From contig CAMBQC010000012.1 in the NCBI GenBank assembly GCA_945869855.1, positions 1 to 32,286 of the forward strand: a DNA stretch of 32,286 nucleotides, given 5' to 3'. This DNA comes from Prosthecobacter debontii (lineage in GTDB: Bacteria; Verrucomicrobiota; Verrucomicrobiia; Verrucomicrobiales; Akkermansiaceae). The position numbers were made by a program, and so were the translations under genes. Below are positions 10,301-16,908 of this stretch, piece after piece (position 1 is the first letter of the stretch; each line of letters opens with the position of its first letter). Below the pieces are notes generated by a model. It made no database searches. It saw nothing but the letters and a program-made list of their open reading frames with translations, and was not told the DNA's origin.

Positions 10301-10480
10301 GATGCCGACAAGATCAACCGAGCCTACCTCCTCGCCCTTTCCCGCGATCCGAGCGCCGGTGAAAGGAAAAACCTAATCGCCTTCCTCGAAAAGCTCCGCA
10401 AGGAACTTCCTGATGCCAACCCCACGGAGCAGCTCTGCCGCGTCATCCTCAACCTCCACGAAACGATCACGAGGTTTTGA
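7391..10480 (+). CDS. PSCyt1/DUF1549/DUF1553 domain protein (planctomycete-type cytochrome c domain)
   Basis: 1029 aa; FNAHIRPILSDKCFACHGFD haem motif, DLTGLPPTPVE, TTGCAECHDHKFDPF, SRHFSNRLWKQFFGKGL. Confidence 0.93.
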   Translation: MSRSPATFRIFTAFCLAVFIGALVWIGFRDPAPTLTIPSTPAPTAVKLTVETPETVSFNAHIRPILSDKCFACHGFDSTTREENLRLDTAEGAYAALESDAKKHAIVPGKTAESIAWQRIHDIEDPMPPEDFHKPLSKEEKNLITRWIEQGAEYQEHWAFAAIAKPAIPESDTKNPIDAFVRANLVKHGLKPSPPADKATLLRRLSLDLTGLPPTPVELQAYLSDESTDAYVKQVDRLLASPRYGERMAVTWLDAVRYADSVGYHGDQNARIFPFRDYVIDSFNANKPFDQFTREQLAGDLMPDATEEQKIATGFLRLNLMTREGGAQDKEYLAKYAGDRVRAIGGAWLGLTTGCAECHDHKFDPFTAKDFYSLAAFFNDVRQWGIYTTYGNTPNKDLPGFNNESPFPPEIFAKNRAVQQSLETAREATLAAVKGMPYDAAALEAWRKSAAAFLTANRDGWLPLKATAITRGGANQPSQAADGSILITGAPEKETITVTYALPPGIPLKTLRLEVLPDAANRNSVGRQPNGKFTAIPTFAINAEKLGFSYQQADRRTPARYSNGYQAPTLEETWQSAPAIFEEPSNAASLPHHAHYHLKQSVSPAENATLTLTLASADIGKFRLSISPFADPIPGEQTALRSALASAFNTDNTFHPEIEAAFLLANTADDKLPAAYKEARADMLAAHAGYAHSMIAQTLPPDQIPQAHILPRGDWMNPAEKVEPAFPAFLAKDGAPAGKRLNRMDLAEWLLAPKNPLTSRHFSNRLWKQFFGKGLSNILDDLGNQGEWPSHPELIDWLASEFQSSDWDVKHMVRLLVTSETYRQVSAANPDLAEIDPDNRLLSEQSARRLEAEFVRDNALAIAGLLRADEVGGPSIRPYQAEDFWANLNFPERKYLSSKGSDQYRRGLYVHWQRTFIHPMMAAFDAPSREECAVDRFPSNSPQQALALLNDPTFVEAAKALAARLESEPTDADKINRAYLLALSRDPSAGERKNLIAFLEKLRKELPDANPTEQLCRVILNLHETITRF

Positions 10481-10500
10481 AGAGGAGGGGGTGAGGGAGA
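10479..10500 (+). repeat. Left arm of inverted repeat flanking the four-helix-bundle gene
   Basis: GAAGAGGAGGGGGTGAGGGAGA; the first 19 nt are the exact reverse complement of 10927..10945 (21/22 over the extended arm). Confidence 0.9.
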
Positions 10501-10515
10501 GAGTGGGGGAGGGGG
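10487..10515 (+). promoter_or_regulatory. Canonical G-quadruplex motif (sense strand)
   Basis: GGGGG-TGA-GGG-AGAGAGT-GGGGG-A-GGGGG; four G-runs >=3 with loops of 3, 7 and 1 nt. Confidence 0.65.
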
Positions 10516-10537
10516 AGATGGAAAATGAGCAACCAAG

Positions 10538-10921
10538 ATGAGAATCAGCCGACATACTGAACTGGAAGTCTTTAAGAAGGGCTTCTCTGCCGCCATGGAG
10601 ATCTTCCGGATCAGCTCGGCCTTCCCCAAGGAAGAGCGCTATTCGCTCACCGATCAGGTGCGGCGCTCCTCGAGATCGGTTTGCGCGAACCTCACGGAAG
10701 CATGGAGAAAGCGCCGCTACCCCGCCGCCTTCGTGGCCAAGCTCTCCGATGCCGAAGCCGAAGCCGCAGAGACGCAGACATGGATCCAATTCGCGGTGGA
10801 ATGCGGCTACATCGAACGTGAGTCCGCCAAGGTTCTCTACGCCGAATATGATGCCATCCTAGGCATGCTCGTCCGCATGATCTCCGATCCCAACTCCTGG
10901 ATCATTACGCCGCAAAAGTAA
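10538..10921 (+). CDS. Four helix bundle protein (23S rRNA-intervening sequence protein family)
   Basis: 127 aa; LEVFKKGFSAAMEIFRISSAFPKEERYSLTDQVRRSSRSVCANLTEAWRKRRYPAAFVAKLSDAEAEAAETQTWIQFAVECGYI is the characteristic pattern of this family. Confidence 0.93.
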   Translation: MRISRHTELEVFKKGFSAAMEIFRISSAFPKEERYSLTDQVRRSSRSVCANLTEAWRKRRYPAAFVAKLSDAEAEAAETQTWIQFAVECGYIERESAKVLYAEYDAILGMLVRMISDPNSWIITPQK

Positions 10922-10923
10922 TA

Positions 10924-10945
10924 TCCCCCTCACCCCCTCCTCTTC
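10924..10945 (-). repeat. Right arm of inverted repeat flanking the four-helix-bundle gene
   Basis: TCCCCCTCACCCCCTCCTCTTC; 10927..10945 is the exact reverse complement of 10479..10497. Confidence 0.9.
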
Positions 10946-10948
10946 CCC

Positions 10949-12367
10949 ATGAACCACCATCACCTCCACAACGTCCTCCAGAACGACTGGTCGCGCCGGA
11001 CGTTCCTGAAAAAATCCTTCGCCGGTCTCGGCGGGATCGCGCTCTCGCAGTTCGCGGGTGCATCCCTGCCACGCCTCCACGAGCAGGGCGGACTCCACTT
11101 TCCCGCGAAGGCGAAACGCGTGATCCACCTCTGCATGGCCGGCGGTCCCTCGCATTTGGAATCGTTCGATCCGAAGGCGGAGCTGAACAAGCTCAACGGC
11201 CAGCCTTTCCCGGAATCGTTTACCAAAGGCCAGCAGCTCGCCCAGCTCCAGGGTGCTAAGCTTGTCGCCCGCGGCTCCTTCACAGGCTTCAAGAAATACG
11301 GCCAAGCGGGCATCGAGATTTCCGACCTTTTCCCCTACACTGGTGCGATCGCGGACGAGATCTGCGTCGTCCGCTCCATGGTTACCGAGCAGATCAACCA
11401 CGACCCCGCCCACGCCTTCATGAACTCTGGCTCCATCCTCAAGGGTCGCCCCAGCATGGGTTCGTGGCTGCTCTACGGCCTCGGCGCGGATTCGCAGAAC
11501 CTGCCCGGATACGTAGTCATGGTGTCGAGGGGTGATTTCCCGGATCAGCCGATCTCCTCCCGGCAATGGTCGGCGGGCTTCCTGCCATCTCGTTTCCAAG
11601 GCGTTCAGTTCCAGTCAAAAGGCGATGCCGTCCACTACGTCGGCAGCCCGGAGGGTGTCTGCCAATCCGCGCAGCGGCAGGTCATCGAGGAAGTCCAGCG
11701 CCTCAATGGTATGCTTCGCGAGCACCACTACGATCCTGAAATCGAGACCCGCATCGCGCAGTATGAAATGGCCTTCCGCATGCAATCCTCTGTGCCGGAA
11801 CTCACCGACATGAAAGGCGAGCCGCAGCACATCCTCGACATGTACGGCGTGAAAGAAGCCGGCGACGGCTCCTTCGCCTCGAACTGCCTGCTCGCCCGCC
11901 GCATGCTGGAGCGCGGCGTCCGTTTCGTGCAGCTCTACCACCGCGGCTGGGATCACCACGGCAACATCGACAAACAAATGCCCTACACCGCGAAGCTCAC
12001 CGATCAAGCCTCCGCCGCCCTCGTGAAAGACCTGAAACAACGCGGGATGCTCGAGGACACGCTCGTGATCTGGGGCGGCGAGTTCGGCCGCACGCCCATG
12101 GGCCAGGGCACCGGCCGCGACCACCACATCAAGGCCTTTTCCATCTGGATGGCCGGCGCGGGCATCAAGCCAGGTCACGTCCACGGCGCCACCGACGAGC
12201 TGGGCTACGCTGCTGTTGAAGACGTCGTCCATGTCCGCGACCTTCACGCTACTCTGTTGGAACGGTTCGGCATCGACCATGCCCGTTTCACCAAGAAATT
12301 CCAGGGCCTCGACTACAAGCTCACCGGCGTCGAACCCGCGAAACCCATCAAGGCCATCCTCGCATGA
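10949..12367 (+). CDS. DUF1501 domain-containing protein, Tat signal
   Basis: 472 aa; WSRRTFLKKSFAGLGGIALSQFAG Tat motif; HLCMAGGPSHLESFDPK; WGGEFGRTPMGQGTGRDHH. Confidence 0.95.
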   Translation: MNHHHLHNVLQNDWSRRTFLKKSFAGLGGIALSQFAGASLPRLHEQGGLHFPAKAKRVIHLCMAGGPSHLESFDPKAELNKLNGQPFPESFTKGQQLAQLQGAKLVARGSFTGFKKYGQAGIEISDLFPYTGAIADEICVVRSMVTEQINHDPAHAFMNSGSILKGRPSMGSWLLYGLGADSQNLPGYVVMVSRGDFPDQPISSRQWSAGFLPSRFQGVQFQSKGDAVHYVGSPEGVCQSAQRQVIEEVQRLNGMLREHHYDPEIETRIAQYEMAFRMQSSVPELTDMKGEPQHILDMYGVKEAGDGSFASNCLLARRMLERGVRFVQLYHRGWDHHGNIDKQMPYTAKLTDQASAALVKDLKQRGMLEDTLVIWGGEFGRTPMGQGTGRDHHIKAFSIWMAGAGIKPGHVHGATDELGYAAVEDVVHVRDLHATLLERFGIDHARFTKKFQGLDYKLTGVEPAKPIKAILA

Positions 12368-12421
12368 GATCGTAGGTGGTCTTCGCCGAGCAGGTTCACA
12401 CGCCACTCAGTTAGGCTGGTC

Positions 12422-12645
12422 GCCAAAAGTCCGTGGGCGAAAAGGTGACAACAAAGTAAAGTGCGCCGCAGGCTCTGGACTGCTGTGATTTTTCATTCAC
12501 AGCTCTCAAGGGCGGCTTTGTTTTGCGGGACAACGGGTTGCTACCGAGTTACTTCGTTTTTCCATCTCGAATCCAAAAAACGGCGGATGAGAACCGCCGC
12601 AGTCAAAAGCCTCCGGCGGCATGGATCTGCGCACGGACTTTTGGC
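12422..12645. repeat. ~224-bp intergenic element with 14-bp terminal inverted repeats and nested stems
   Basis: GCCAAAAGTCCGTG (12422..12435) is the exact reverse complement of CACGGACTTTTGGC (12632..12645); 12464..12483 pairs with 12599..12618 at 17/20; hairpins at 12482..12503 and 12581..12599. Confidence 0.75.
12575..12599 (-). terminator. Rho-independent-like terminator for recG (minus strand)
   Basis: Minus strand reads CGGCGG-TTCTCAT-CCGCCG-TTTTTT, about 75 nt downstream of the recG stop. Confidence 0.75.
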
Positions 12646-12671
12646 AAATGGTCTAATTGAGAGGTGAGTGC

Positions 12672-14714
12672 TCAATGCGCTCCCTGCGTTGCGGCGTTTT
12701 CACTGATAAACGGGCGGAGGTTCGCGTAAGCTTTTGTTAGGTGGGGGTCTTCTAGGAATACCTTGTCAGCCAGAGCGCGCGCTTGGCGGATAAGTTCGAT
12801 GTCGGTGATGAAATCGGCGAAGCGTAGATCGGTGAGGCCGGATTGGGCTGTGCCGAGGATATCGCCTTGGCCGCGGAGGCGTAGATCGGCCTCGGCGATC
12901 TCGAAGCCGTCGGATGTCTTTTCGAGGACGCTGAGTTTCTCGATGGCTTCGGGGAGTTTCGAATCGGTGAGGAGGATGCAGTAGGATTTGTGCTCGCCGC
13001 GCCCGATGCGCCCACGGAGCTGATGGATCTGGGCGAGGCCGAAGCGCTCGGCGTGGTGCAGGATCATTAGGTTTGCGTTGGGGACATCGACACCGACCTC
13101 GATCACCGTGGTGGCGACGAGGGCTTTCGTTTTCCCGTTGCGGAAATCCTCCATGACCGTGTCCTTTGCCTCGGGGCGCAGTTTGCCGTGGATCAGGCCG
13201 ACGTTTTCCGCACCGAGGCGTTTTTGCCATTTCGGAAACGCCTCGGTGGCGGATTCGGCTTTCACGGCATCGCTTTCCTCGACGAGCGGATAGACGAGGT
13301 AGGCCTGGCGGCCTTCGGCGAGCTGGGCTTTCACGAAATCGGTAATGTCCTGCTGCTTCGGCTTGGTGCGGAGGGCGGTGATGATCTTGCCGCGGCCCGC
13401 CGGTTTTTCATCTAACAGCGAGACATCGAGGTCGCCGTAGATCGTCATGGTCAGCGAGCGCGGGATGGGCGTGGCAGTCATCACGAGTACATCGGGAAGC
13501 GTGCCCTGGCGGATCAGCGCGGCGCGCTGGACGACGCCGAACTTGTGCTGCTCGTCGATCACCACGAGGCCAAGGTCGGTGAACAGCGTTTCATCGTAGA
13601 GCAGGGCGTGGGTGCCGATGAAAATCGTCGACCCGTGGGATTCCATGATTTCCTCGCGGCGGTTCGCGGTGCGTAGGACGATGTTCACTCCGAGCGGCTC
13701 CAGCCATTTCCGGAAGGTGAGGAAATGCTGCTCGGCGAGGATCTGGGTGGGTGCCATCAGCGCGGCGTCGGCTCCGGAGTCGATGGCCAGTAGCATGGAG
13801 GCGAGGGCGACGAAGGTTTTTCCCGATCCGACATCGCCTTGCAGCAGGCGGTTCATGGGGCGCGGTTGGCGCATGTCGTTGATGATTTCTTTGATGGAGC
13901 GTTTCTGTGCGCCGGTGAGGTCGAAGGGGAGGCTTTCGTAAAAGGCTTTCAGCAGGGTGGTTTTTTTACCAAGCACACGGCCTAGGTGGGAGAGGTGGCG
14001 GGTGCGCTGCCAGACGACGTTGAGCTGTAGGGTGAAGAAGGATTCGAGCGCGAAGCGGCGGCGGGCGGCCTTGCCCGTCTCGGCGGAGGTGGGGAAATGG
14101 GTTTCGAAAAGGTCGGCGGTGCGGGTGGTTTCGGAGACGGGAAATGGAAAGGGGAGAGGGTTGTGTTCGGCATGGCGGATGCAATCCGCCGCCGCGTTGT
14201 GGATGATCTCGCGCAGGCGGCGCTGGTTGAGGCCGGAGATGTTTTTGTAGATGGGGACGATGCGGTTGAGGTGGATCGTTTTCTCACCGTCGTCGGAAAC
14301 GACCTCGATCTCCGGGTGGTCGATGATGAGGCGTCCGCCCTGCTCTTTCACTTTTCCGTAGGCGATGACTTCCTGCCCGGCGGCGATGACCTTGGACATG
14401 AAGGGCATGTTGAACCAGCGGCAGGTGATTTTCCCGGAGCCGAAGACCCCGCCGGAGCCATCCATGATCACGGCCTCGTAGAAACGCGTTTTCCCGAAGC
14501 CCTTGGTGCCCGCGTCGATCACGCCGCCGTGCAAGCAGACGGGTTTGCCGGTCGGCAGGGTGGGGAAGGCATCGAACTGGCGTCTGTCCTCGTAGCGTTT
14601 TGGGAAATGGGCGAGAAGGTCGGCGATTGTGGTGAACCCTACGGACTCCAACGCCTGTGATTCCTTGGTGGAAAGGGTCGCGAGCGAGGCGAGTAGGGTT
14701 TGGCCGGAAGTCAC
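12672..14714 (-). CDS. recG: ATP-dependent DNA helicase RecG
   Basis: 680 aa; RLLQGDVGSGKTFVALASMLLAID, MAPTQILAEQHF, VIDEQHKFGVVQR, VMTATPIPRSLTMTIYGDLDVS, HAERFGLAQIHQLRGRIGRG. Confidence 0.97.
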   Translation of the reverse strand: MTSGQTLLASLATLSTKESQALESVGFTTIADLLAHFPKRYEDRRQFDAFPTLPTGKPVCLHGGVIDAGTKGFGKTRFYEAVIMDGSGGVFGSGKITCRWFNMPFMSKVIAAGQEVIAYGKVKEQGGRLIIDHPEIEVVSDDGEKTIHLNRIVPIYKNISGLNQRRLREIIHNAAADCIRHAEHNPLPFPFPVSETTRTADLFETHFPTSAETGKAARRRFALESFFTLQLNVVWQRTRHLSHLGRVLGKKTTLLKAFYESLPFDLTGAQKRSIKEIINDMRQPRPMNRLLQGDVGSGKTFVALASMLLAIDSGADAALMAPTQILAEQHFLTFRKWLEPLGVNIVLRTANRREEIMESHGSTIFIGTHALLYDETLFTDLGLVVIDEQHKFGVVQRAALIRQGTLPDVLVMTATPIPRSLTMTIYGDLDVSLLDEKPAGRGKIITALRTKPKQQDITDFVKAQLAEGRQAYLVYPLVEESDAVKAESATEAFPKWQKRLGAENVGLIHGKLRPEAKDTVMEDFRNGKTKALVATTVIEVGVDVPNANLMILHHAERFGLAQIHQLRGRIGRGEHKSYCILLTDSKLPEAIEKLSVLEKTSDGFEIAEADLRLRGQGDILGTAQSGLTDLRFADFITDIELIRQARALADKVFLEDPHLTKAYANLRPFISENAATQGAH
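14169..14193 (-). repeat. Copy of the REP-like arm inside the recG coding sequence
   Basis: Minus strand GGCGGCGGATTGCATCCGCCATGCC matches plus-strand 16842..16866 GGCGGCGGATTGCATCTGCCATGCC at 24/25. Confidence 0.65.
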
Positions 14715-14767
14715 GCAGGGAGCATGGCGGGAAAAGCGGGGTTTTCAACGCAAAGCCGCAACAGGCG

Positions 14768-15085
14768 TCACAGTTTGAGCCATACGCGAAGCCGATCATC
14801 CAGTGCATCACGGTCGCGGGTGGAAAGGCGACCTACTACCTTGCGCACCAGGCTGTCTTCCACCGTGCAGATCTGGCCTTTGATACCGCTTGCCACGTTT
14901 AACCCCGCAGCATTCCAATCAACAAGGGTTAGGTCGGCGCTGGAGAGCTGGGATGTCACGGGCACCACGAACAGATCACCAAGCCACGCACCATGTCCAA
15001 CCACGATGGCGGGGCGCACTTTAGAGCTGCGCAGATCCGTGAACGGGATCGGGAGCAGCACGATGTCATTTCGTGAGCAGGGCAT
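14768..15085 (-). CDS. Type II toxin, PemK/MazF family
   Basis: 105 aa; NDIVLLPIPFTDLRSSKVRPAIVVG...DLFVVPVTSQLSSADLTLVDWNAAGLNVASGIKGQICTVEDSLV. Confidence 0.9.
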   Translation of the reverse strand: MPCSRNDIVLLPIPFTDLRSSKVRPAIVVGHGAWLGDLFVVPVTSQLSSADLTLVDWNAAGLNVASGIKGQICTVEDSLVRKVVGRLSTRDRDALDDRLRVWLKL

Positions 15086-15278
15086 TGTAAACTTCGTCGG
15101 CTTCGTTGTCCCACGTCTCCATCAACTTATGCTTACCCTGCGCGAGCCACTCGCGCCGCCCCGCGTCATTGTCGGCTGTCTCCACCGAAATCCTGACCAA
15201 GGTGTTTTCGGGCAGTATCAACGGTGCGAGCGGCCGGAGTTTGCCGCCTTCGTAAATGGCATCGATGGCGAGATTCAT
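15066..15278 (-). CDS. Antitoxin of the MazF-like toxin (DUF104/AF2212-like)
   Basis: 70 aa; MNLAIDAIYEGGKLRPLAPLILPENTLVRISVE; overlaps the toxin start by 20 nt. Confidence 0.8.
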   Translation of the reverse strand: MNLAIDAIYEGGKLRPLAPLILPENTLVRISVETADNDAGRREWLAQGKHKLMETWDNEADEVYNALLTK

Positions 15279-15418
15279 GCTGAAAGGCTACCCTATTCGC
15301 CGGGCATATCAATCCGTTTCGCGGGATGCCAGTGACCGATCGAGATATTGCGCGGAGGTGGAAAGGCTTGCGGGATTTCACTTGGCGGCTAGCTTTCCGG
15401 GCATTCATCGCGATACCC

Positions 15419-16837
15419 ATGACCACCCTCCAAACCATTCTTCAAGTCCTGCTACTGATCTTCGTGGTGGTGATGCTTTTCAACGTTGTTATTTTTGTCC
15501 ACGAGCTCGGCCACTTCCTCGCCGGGAAATGGCGCGGTCTGCAGATCGATCGTTTCCAGATCTGGTTCGGCAAGCCGATCTGGAAAAAGGAATACAAAGG
15601 TGTGCAATACGGCCTCGGTTGGATCCCGGCGGGCGGTTTCGTCGCGCTGCCGCAGATGGCTCCGATGGAGGCCATTGAGGGCGGGGACAGGGATCGTAAG
15701 CCCTTACCGCCCATCACGCCGATGGACAAGATCATCGTCGCTTTCGCCGGGCCGCTGTTCTCTGTCCTGCTCGCCTTGGCCGCGTCGCTTGTGTTATGGG
15801 GAGTGGGGAAGCCGAAGGATTTCGTGCCGAGCACGACAGTAGGATATGTGATGGAGAAAAGCCCTGCTGAGAAAGCGGGTATCTTGCCTGGTGATGAGAT
15901 CATTGCAATCAACGGTGAGGCAGTGAACGGCTTCGCAGGATCGTTGGAAAGCATCACCGAGCGCGTCATCCTCAGCAGCGGCGACAAGATCGAATTCACC
16001 GTGAAGCGCCCCGGCGTGGAGGAGCCGCTCAAGCTCATCAGCGAATTCGAAATACCGGAGAGTAAATGGTTTCAGCGCAGCGGTCTGCGCCAAGTCGGCC
16101 TTGCCCCGGCGGGCAAGGCGTTGATCGGCGGAGTGATCAAGGGAAGCCCGGCCGAGAAGGCGGGTCTTGCCAAGGGCGATGTGATCATTTCCGTGGACGG
16201 CAAGCAACTCTTCAGCGACATCCAGCTCGCGCAATACCTCAAGGCGAAGGATAACAAAACGGTCAGCCTCGGTGTGAAAAAGGCGGGCGGTGAAGAGGTG
16301 GTCGTGGAGGTCACGCCGGAAGTCCCGTTGAAGCCGGAAGGCCGCGATCCGATGATCGGGGTGGCCTGGGATCAGACTGGGGATGTGGACGTCCGCATCG
16401 TGCATCCGAACCCTTTCGAGCAGGTGTCTGACAGCGTTCGCATGATGTATGTCACCGTCACCAAGGTGGCCGATCCCAAATCGAGCATTGGGGTCGACCA
16501 ACTCAGCGGCCCCATCGGGATCGGGAAAATGATTTACCAACTCCTCCTAACCGAAAACGGCTGGCGGCGCATCATTGGGTTCATGGTTCTTCTGAATGTG
16601 AATCTAGCCATATTCAACATGCTGCCTTTCCCAGTCCTAGACGGCGGGCACATCACCCTTGCTGTGCTTGAAAAAATTGCTGGGAAACCGGTTCGGACAA
16701 AAGTCTTGGAGGTTATCCAAACCGTGTGTGCATTCATTATCTTTTCCTTGTTTCTCTACATCACCAGCAAGGATTTGTTTGATCCCATGGGCAGGGAAAA
16801 GAACGCAGGACAGGGAGAAGTTATCTTCGCAGATTGA
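15419..16837 (+). CDS. rseP: Site-2 protease family zinc metalloprotease RseP
   Basis: Start taken as internal ATG 15419; VIFVHELGHFLAGKWRGL (HExxH), two PDZ-like segments, NLAIFNMLPFPVLDGGH. Confidence 0.93.
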   Translation: MTTLQTILQVLLLIFVVVMLFNVVIFVHELGHFLAGKWRGLQIDRFQIWFGKPIWKKEYKGVQYGLGWIPAGGFVALPQMAPMEAIEGGDRDRKPLPPITPMDKIIVAFAGPLFSVLLALAASLVLWGVGKPKDFVPSTTVGYVMEKSPAEKAGILPGDEIIAINGEAVNGFAGSLESITERVILSSGDKIEFTVKRPGVEEPLKLISEFEIPESKWFQRSGLRQVGLAPAGKALIGGVIKGSPAEKAGLAKGDVIISVDGKQLFSDIQLAQYLKAKDNKTVSLGVKKAGGEEVVVEVTPEVPLKPEGRDPMIGVAWDQTGDVDVRIVHPNPFEQVSDSVRMMYVTVTKVADPKSSIGVDQLSGPIGIGKMIYQLLLTENGWRRIIGFMVLLNVNLAIFNMLPFPVLDGGHITLAVLEKIAGKPVRTKVLEVIQTVCAFIIFSLFLYITSKDLFDPMGREKNAGQGEVIFAD

Positions 16838-16839
16838 CC

Positions 16840-16902
16840 GTGGCGGCGGATTGCATCTGCCATGCCTTAGAATTAATCGACATGGTGGATGCAATCCGCC
16901 AC
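16840..16902. repeat. REP-like imperfect palindrome filling the rseP/nadB convergent intergenic region
   Basis: GTGGCGGCGGATTGCATCTGCCATG (16840..16864) and CATGGTGGATGCAATCCGCCAC (16881..16902) are inverted copies apart from 2 mismatches and a 3-nt CGG indel; 16-nt spacer. Confidence 0.8.
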
Positions 16903-16908
16903 TACTCT

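Noticed and set aside
11615-12406. 263-aa minus ORF antisense to DUF1501
   Set aside because: Antisense shadow ORF; composition mirrors the sense gene.
12417-12653. TGGTC direct repeats flanking the 224-bp element as a target-site duplication
   Set aside because: Only 5 nt and the right copy is 3 nt away from the inverted-repeat end; compatible with chance, so not claimed as a TSD.
12461-12667. 68-aa ORF in the DUF1501-recG intergenic region
   Set aside because: Lies within the inverted-repeat element and crosses its hairpins; the nucleotide structure explains the region better than coding.
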